DNA of 64,000 nt. Source: Temnothorax longispinosus. Its lineage: Eukaryota; Arthropoda; Insecta; Hymenoptera; Formicidae. Below, piece by piece: positions 58,946 to 64,000 of this stretch (its first letter is position 1; every line of letters begins with the position of its first letter). Location: positions 3,348,001-3,412,000 of the forward strand of contig NC_092363.1 in NCBI RefSeq assembly GCF_030848805.1. The letters run 5' to 3'. Made by a program: the position numbers and the translations under genes. The notes under the pieces were generated by a model. It was not told the DNA's origin. It ran no database searches and worked only from the letters and a program-made list of their open reading frames with translations.

Positions 58946-61452
58946 TTAAACAATATTTGCTGCGATTGGAAGCTCGTCAATAAAAAGTTTCTTAGTCTCA
59001 ATCACATGTTTATACCAGTTCATTGACCATTTTGGAGTTCTTGTTCGATTTGGATCAGTGAAGTTGACGTGTACCAAGCCGAACCGTACTCTGTCAGAAC
59101 ATAATTTTATATTATATATATAATTTTTATGTATACATATTTTACAGGAAGTTCATAAAAATGTAACAAATAATAACTCACGTATAACCACTGGTCCATT
59201 CAAAATTATCTAACAAACTCCAAGCAGCATATCCTTTCACATTACATCCGCTTTCTCGAATGGCAGTTAACATTGCCTTCATATAAGAATGTAAGTAGGA
59301 TATTCTTAAATAATCAAAAGTACAACATCTGTCAGAAAAACCATTCTCTGTAATAAAGATAGGTGGGTTATCATATTCACTCGCAATCTTTTTGATAATC
59401 TCTCGAAATCCAGCGGCAACAACCTAAAATATTTATAAAACTTATTGCGCATAAATACAAATATTTTATTCACGTCGGTATTTTATTTTTAATAAAAAAA
59501 TTTTAATTTATGTAATTTTATTGTATTTAAGAAATATGATATTCGACAAATTTAACTTAATTCACAGTGGGGCAACATATTCGTTACTTCGTAACACTAC
59601 ATCATTTAATAGCAATAGTCAATTACTAATTTCTCCATAATCGGTCATAATTTTACTAATTACATTTGATTCGGCCGAATTGTCGGAATATGCATATTTT
59701 CTGAAATACACTCGATACTGATTTCCAATTTATGGCGTTGACTACAAACTATGAATAATTCACAGAATGAATTATTCATAATATAAGTTAAACCATCTGT
59801 ACGACTTAATTGTGCCTGATGTGTTATCAGGGTTAAATCCTAGCAAGTCTTACACAAACAAGTTTCAAGCGCGTGAAAATTGATTGATAGTTTGATACTA
59901 ACTCCCCAATCCGAAGCGCTTTTTGGCCATGATGGATCTATGCTTCTTTTCACGCCGGAATAATCGTACAACGCTTGCCCTTTTGATCGTGGCACTGTTT
60001 CCACAAGTCTCGAAGTGTAATGATTCAATGCAAAGAAGTCCGATGTACCTCTTAAAAAACGGAAAAGATAATAAGAACCAAAAGATAATATCAGTCAGTA
60101 ATTAATTAGTAACGGTATTAATTATTGCATATTTTTGCTATATTTTTTACTTGATATATTGCACCCATTCTGGCGAATATATTGGCAAAATAGATCTCGG
60201 AAAACCATCCAGTTTACTGTTTTCAGCTATGTGGTTTCTCATGATCGCTGGATAATCACCAGTCTTTGAAAAAATGGGATGGGCCACCCATCCGCAATCA
60301 AATTGAAAGTCTACGTCTACTGCTGTAGTATCAAAAGGATTTTTGGGGAATGCGCCTGAGCAAGTGGGAACTATGCCAATTTGACCTTTCTGCTGTTTTC
60401 GAAATTCTTTGTCGTAGATATGATAAATCTTGGCATGCGCCTTCAAAATATTATGCATGCACAAATATTTGCCCGGATAACCTAATTTCTTTCCTAAAAG
60501 CATGTTCCATTTTTAGAGATATTTAATGTCGCTAGAAAAATATTATACGTTTCTCGCTAGAAAACAAATATTATAGGTATGAAGAATTGATACCTGGTGC
60601 TAATAAAGTGCCATTGTAATAAAAGTTATTGCAAATGATGGTAGGTTCATTGATAGTCATGAAATATTTAACTTTGGGGCCGAGTTCTTTGAAAACGACT
60701 CTTGCATAATCAGATATCCATTCAACCATCATTTCATTGGTCCATCCACCCATGCTTTCAAAGATGACTGGGTGATCCCAATGATACAAAGTAACAAATG
60801 GTTCAATGCCATTTGCTAATAATTCATTAATAAGATTTTTATAATAATCGAGTCCCTCTTGATTGATCACATTAGCGTAACCAGTTGGTAAAATACGTGA
60901 CCAACTGAGAGAAAACCGGTAAAAGTCAACCTAAAATATTATATTTTGATGTCGAATATTCCATATCGTTATAAGCTTTTAATAAAATATAGTCAGGCAA
61001 AATGTACCCCCATGTTCTTTAATAACTGTACATCTTCTTTATATTTGTGATAGGAATCGCAAGCCACATCGCCATTGCTACCATCACGTATTAAATTTTG
61101 ATGTTCGTGTACAAAGTGGTCCCAAACATTCTCGCCCTTACCTTTTTGAATTTAAACACACCATAATAAATTACTTATAAAATTGACGAAAACACCTATG
61201 TGTAATATTCCATAAATCCTGTCTGTACCTAAGATACTAACATCTCTTAATGCTTCAATAATTAAATGACATTGAGCGTTGGATAGAAATTCTTTACGTA
61301 CCGCCTTCATTCCAAGCTCCTTCTATTTGATAAGCGGATGTAGCAGTGCCAAATAGAAAATCTTTAGGAAAAGATAATGTGTCGTCAGCAAAACTATGCG
61401 TGACAACAAAAATAAAACTGAAAGCGACTCCGAGATACAAATAGCTTGCCAT
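58946..61452 (-). CDS. Glycoside hydrolase family 1, myrosinase/beta-glucosidase-like
   Basis: Retaining beta-glycosidase that removes beta-linked glucose (or thioglucose, in insect myrosinases) from small glucosides. Exons in coding order: 61,452-61,302; 61,141-61,008; 60,930-60,594; 60,493-60,151; 60,050-59,903; 59,423-59,182; 59,090-58,946. All GT-AG; the joined frame is open for 499 residues, the usual length. Residues 1 to about 22 form a signal peptide ending in HSFA, so it is probably secreted or lysosomal. Landmarks: FLFGTATSAYQIEGAW; YRFSLSWSRILPTG; LYHWDHP; TINEP with acid/base Glu190; ITENG with nucleophile Glu397; AWSLLDNFEW near the C-terminus. Both catalytic glutamates are present, so it should be active rather than a thioglucosidase of the plant type that lacks the first. 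Exact substrate unknown. Confidence 0.93.
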
Positions 61453-61721
61453 TGCGAAAACGACTGAGCATATAGTATCTCGGCAATTGAGTATTACTAT
61501 TCATGCACACTGATCTCTCTACGTACTCTTCTAAAGATAACTGCATCCTTAATATTTGCCCCTCCTACATACCGTATAACGCCTCAATTTATACACACAA
61601 ACAATACAGATAAACAATTTATCTACACGATTGTTTGCGATTAATATTTGCTTTCTAAATCTGAATCAGTGAAAAGCAGCATACTTTATACTGATATCGG
61701 TGAATAATCACTGAATTCAGA

Positions 61722-61756
61722 AATTCTAACTTGTTTCTAAGTTCTCTAGAGAGTGT
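61722..61756 (+). repeat. 35-bp direct repeat, 5' side of the GH1 gene
   Basis: Partner of 58,841-58,875. It lies about 270 bp upstream of the GH1 start codon. Confidence 0.85.
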
Positions 61757-62750
61757 GAAGTGATAGAATTATAAGTTGCATCCTGGTACTCTCTGTATTT
61801 CTCTTTGACTACAGTCACGATATTGCACCTTCGGAGTTTAGTTTAGCTGTATAAGCGAGTGAACTATTCTTCCTTAATGCGTTATGTTTTTGTTTTTAGG
61901 TTTTTTGCACTTAAGGGGATCCTAAAGTGGCAGTCGTTACCGACATTTAGTTAAATGCATTAAACTTTTAATTGACTTTGCGGAATTGCAAAATTCTTTT
62001 ACAGAATTGAAGTACGTATGTACAAAAATGTAAGTCTGTCTGGTCAACTTTACATCAAAAACAAAAAAAAATTAAAAATTTGAGCATATAGAGCTGTTAC
62101 TGACGACAATATTTGCTTATACAAAAATACTGCAGGTTATATATACAAAATGAGATACGGTGGGACCTAGGGAAAACATTTAAGAACAATATCGTGCAAT
62201 TAGAACTAAGATTGAAAGCCTAGAAAAAAAGTTTAGTGTATTTAACTTCTATATGTGCAAAAGCACATTCAGGTTGATAGGATAAGCAGTATTGCGTGTA
62301 GCGAGAGCAAGCAATCGAACAAAGACAGATGCCTCTCGTTAGACAAGGACAGATATAGATTTATAACATAGAAAACAATATTAAAAATGTTGACATTATC
62401 GACATCGAGGAAGTTCGGCCGTCGCTATAAAATCCCCTTAATGCCTTAATGTCATAAGTATGTATGTACATACGTGTGCTTTTTAGATCTCGATTACCAG
62501 ATAAGATAGCAAAGTGTTTTTTACATGTATATATTTGCAATGTACATAAATTACATTGATTTTTTGTTTGATATATTATTACACACAGATATTATCACTT
62601 TAATCATGTGTAATATGTTATGTACGTATGTCACGTATTTTTCGTTACAAAATTATGACACTTGCATATGGATGACGATTTTATTTTTCGTTTAACTTGC
62701 ATTTATATTTGTTTCTCGTATATAGATGTAAAACAATATATAAGACTTTC
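61757..62750. other. Spacer, no gene recognised
   Basis: AT-rich sequence without coding frames or repeats that I can name. Confidence 0.5.
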
Positions 62751-63510
62751 AATTACATTCAGATAATCCGAATCAAATGCTGATCTCTCTCTAATCTGTT
62801 AATATTGCTTTCCGAAAAAAAGTTTTTTCTTATATTATCTAATTGATAAAATTATTTTATATAAATTATATAATGTAAACACCTGATAAACTTGATAGTA
62901 ATCTTTTTAAAAATCACTTATGCAACTGACAGCATTATTCAAAGTTGAGAAGTTTAATTACATTCAGATAATCTGAATCAAATGCTGATCTCTCTTTAAT
63001 CTGTTAAGATTGCTATCCGAAAAATACATATATCTTATATTATCTAATTGATAAAATTATTTCATATAAATTATATAATGTAAACACTTGATAAACTTGA
63101 TAGTAACTTTCTTAAAAATCACGTATGCAACTGATAGCATTATTCAAAGTTGAGAACGTAATATATCGATATATGCAACTGTAATTAAAATTATTTTTTT
63201 ATTGTAAAATCTATATTTTTTAAATGTTTAAAAATAGGTCAATAGGAATATTTGGTCAGTTATATGTTTAACTTGTGTCGACAGTTACGTTCAAATTTCG
63301 GGTGCAATATTATAAATTCGGCTATAAAATTAACTTTATTTTCCCGTTATCTGAACCGACCAAATATTAAATAAAATGCTGATCTAATCTGTTACGATTG
63401 TTAAGGTTATCAGAAAAGTGTCTTATATCATCTGAGTAATTGGTGCTTGATAAAATAATTCCATATAAATTATGTAATATAAGCACTTGATGAGCATGAT
63501 TTCCTGTAAG
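62751..63510 (+). repeat. Tandem repeat of about 205 bp, two full units and one diverged
   Basis: Unit 1 is 62,751-62,955 and unit 2 is 62,956-63,157, both starting AATTACATTCAGATAATC and ending near CAAAGTTGAGA. A third, diverged and partial unit lies at about 63,373-63,510 after a 215-bp spacer. Each unit carries ATGCTGATCT, TTATATTATCTAATTGATAA and ACTTGATAAACTTGATAGTA strings. No coding capacity. Confidence 0.8.
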
Positions 63511-64000
63511 TGACAATATATTTATTCAATCGTACAATTTTTGAAAGTCTGGAATATACCTAGTTTCACAAGTTTGGCAAACTGTAACAACGAAGAATGG
63601 AACCATATACGCGAATCATATTTTTTATTTTACTGGTGTCGCGCAGATGGAGGAGTCCAATATGCGAAAATGTGGTTCTCTTTATACGACAGAGCCGTTT
63701 ACTGTTTAACAGAATTCAACCAATTACGTTAAACGAGAAGCATCTAACAAGATTTCGACAGATTTCATATCGTCTAATTTCTTTTTCAAAACGCAGATAC
63801 TACTATTTTATGATTCTTAGTTGAATATATCTCAAGTTTTTCAACTTTACTCATGTGCACTCACAGCATATTAGAAAGAAAATTGTATTAAATCTTTAAA
63901 ATTTAACATGTCAATCATTAGATTTACATGAAAGTTCTCTTTTTGTAATATTCAAAAATGTGAAGGAAATAGGTACTTAAATCTATCTTATCCATGCGAA
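63511..64000. other. Window end, no gene recognised
   Basis: Two overlapping short open frames at 63,541-63,824 show no family motif. Nothing else is supported. Confidence 0.45.

Noticed and set aside
1..64000. CRISPR arrays, bacterial operons, ribosome binding sites
   Set aside because: The window is clearly an insect nuclear sequence with spliced genes; no regularly spaced repeats of CRISPR type are present.

Overview
This is an AT-rich eukaryotic window, most likely from a hymenopteran insect and plausibly an ant. Genes are split by short AT-rich introns with GT-AG borders. The protein families (insect-type UDP-glycosyltransferases, a glucose-dehydrogenase-like GMC oxidoreductase, a myrosinase-like family 1 glycosidase) are typical of insects. 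The spacers are full of small TA-flanked inverted-repeat elements. The species call is inference; no marker in the window settles it.

Layout. 1-11,000: non-coding sequence with a few inverted-repeat elements and one GC-rich patch; no gene recognised. 11,000-45,400: a tandem array of UDP-glycosyltransferase (UGT) genes, all on the + strand. Four copies are intact (12,458-14,987; 19,151-21,700; 25,926-28,441; 32,027-34,574), each with five exons at identical splice positions and encoding 527-528 residues. Two are pseudogenes reduced to exon 1 (37,933 and 42,823). Orphan exon-5 pieces lie at 29,237 and 51,939. Each copy sits in a 6-7 kb duplicon whose flanks are also repeated, so insertions in one flank can be dated against empty sites in the others. 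46,666-50,257: an intact eight-exon GMC oxidoreductase, + strand, lying between the last UGT exon-1 pseudogene and the orphan UGT exon 5. 52,600-58,800: AT-rich spacer. 58,946-61,452: an intact seven-exon GH1 beta-glucosidase/myrosinase-like gene, - strand, flanked by a 35-bp exact direct repeat. 62,751-63,510: a tandem repeat of about 205 bp.

How the genes might work together. UGTs add a sugar to small lipophilic molecules in the ER, GH1 enzymes remove beta-linked glucose, and GMC enzymes oxidise alcohols or sugars with FAD. The three activities side by side would be enough to store, release and oxidise a glucosylated compound. That is inference from family knowledge, and chance linkage of detoxification genes is the plain alternative.

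The most notable sequence-level observations are: a near-invariant palindrome with paired GATA half-sites about 36 bp upstream of every UGT start; transposon ends with a TA duplication that bracket a whole UGT gene; a three-deep nest of inverted-repeat elements with an empty site for the innermost one; and a 110-bp foldback element made of TGACGTCA palindromes that disrupts one UGT exon.
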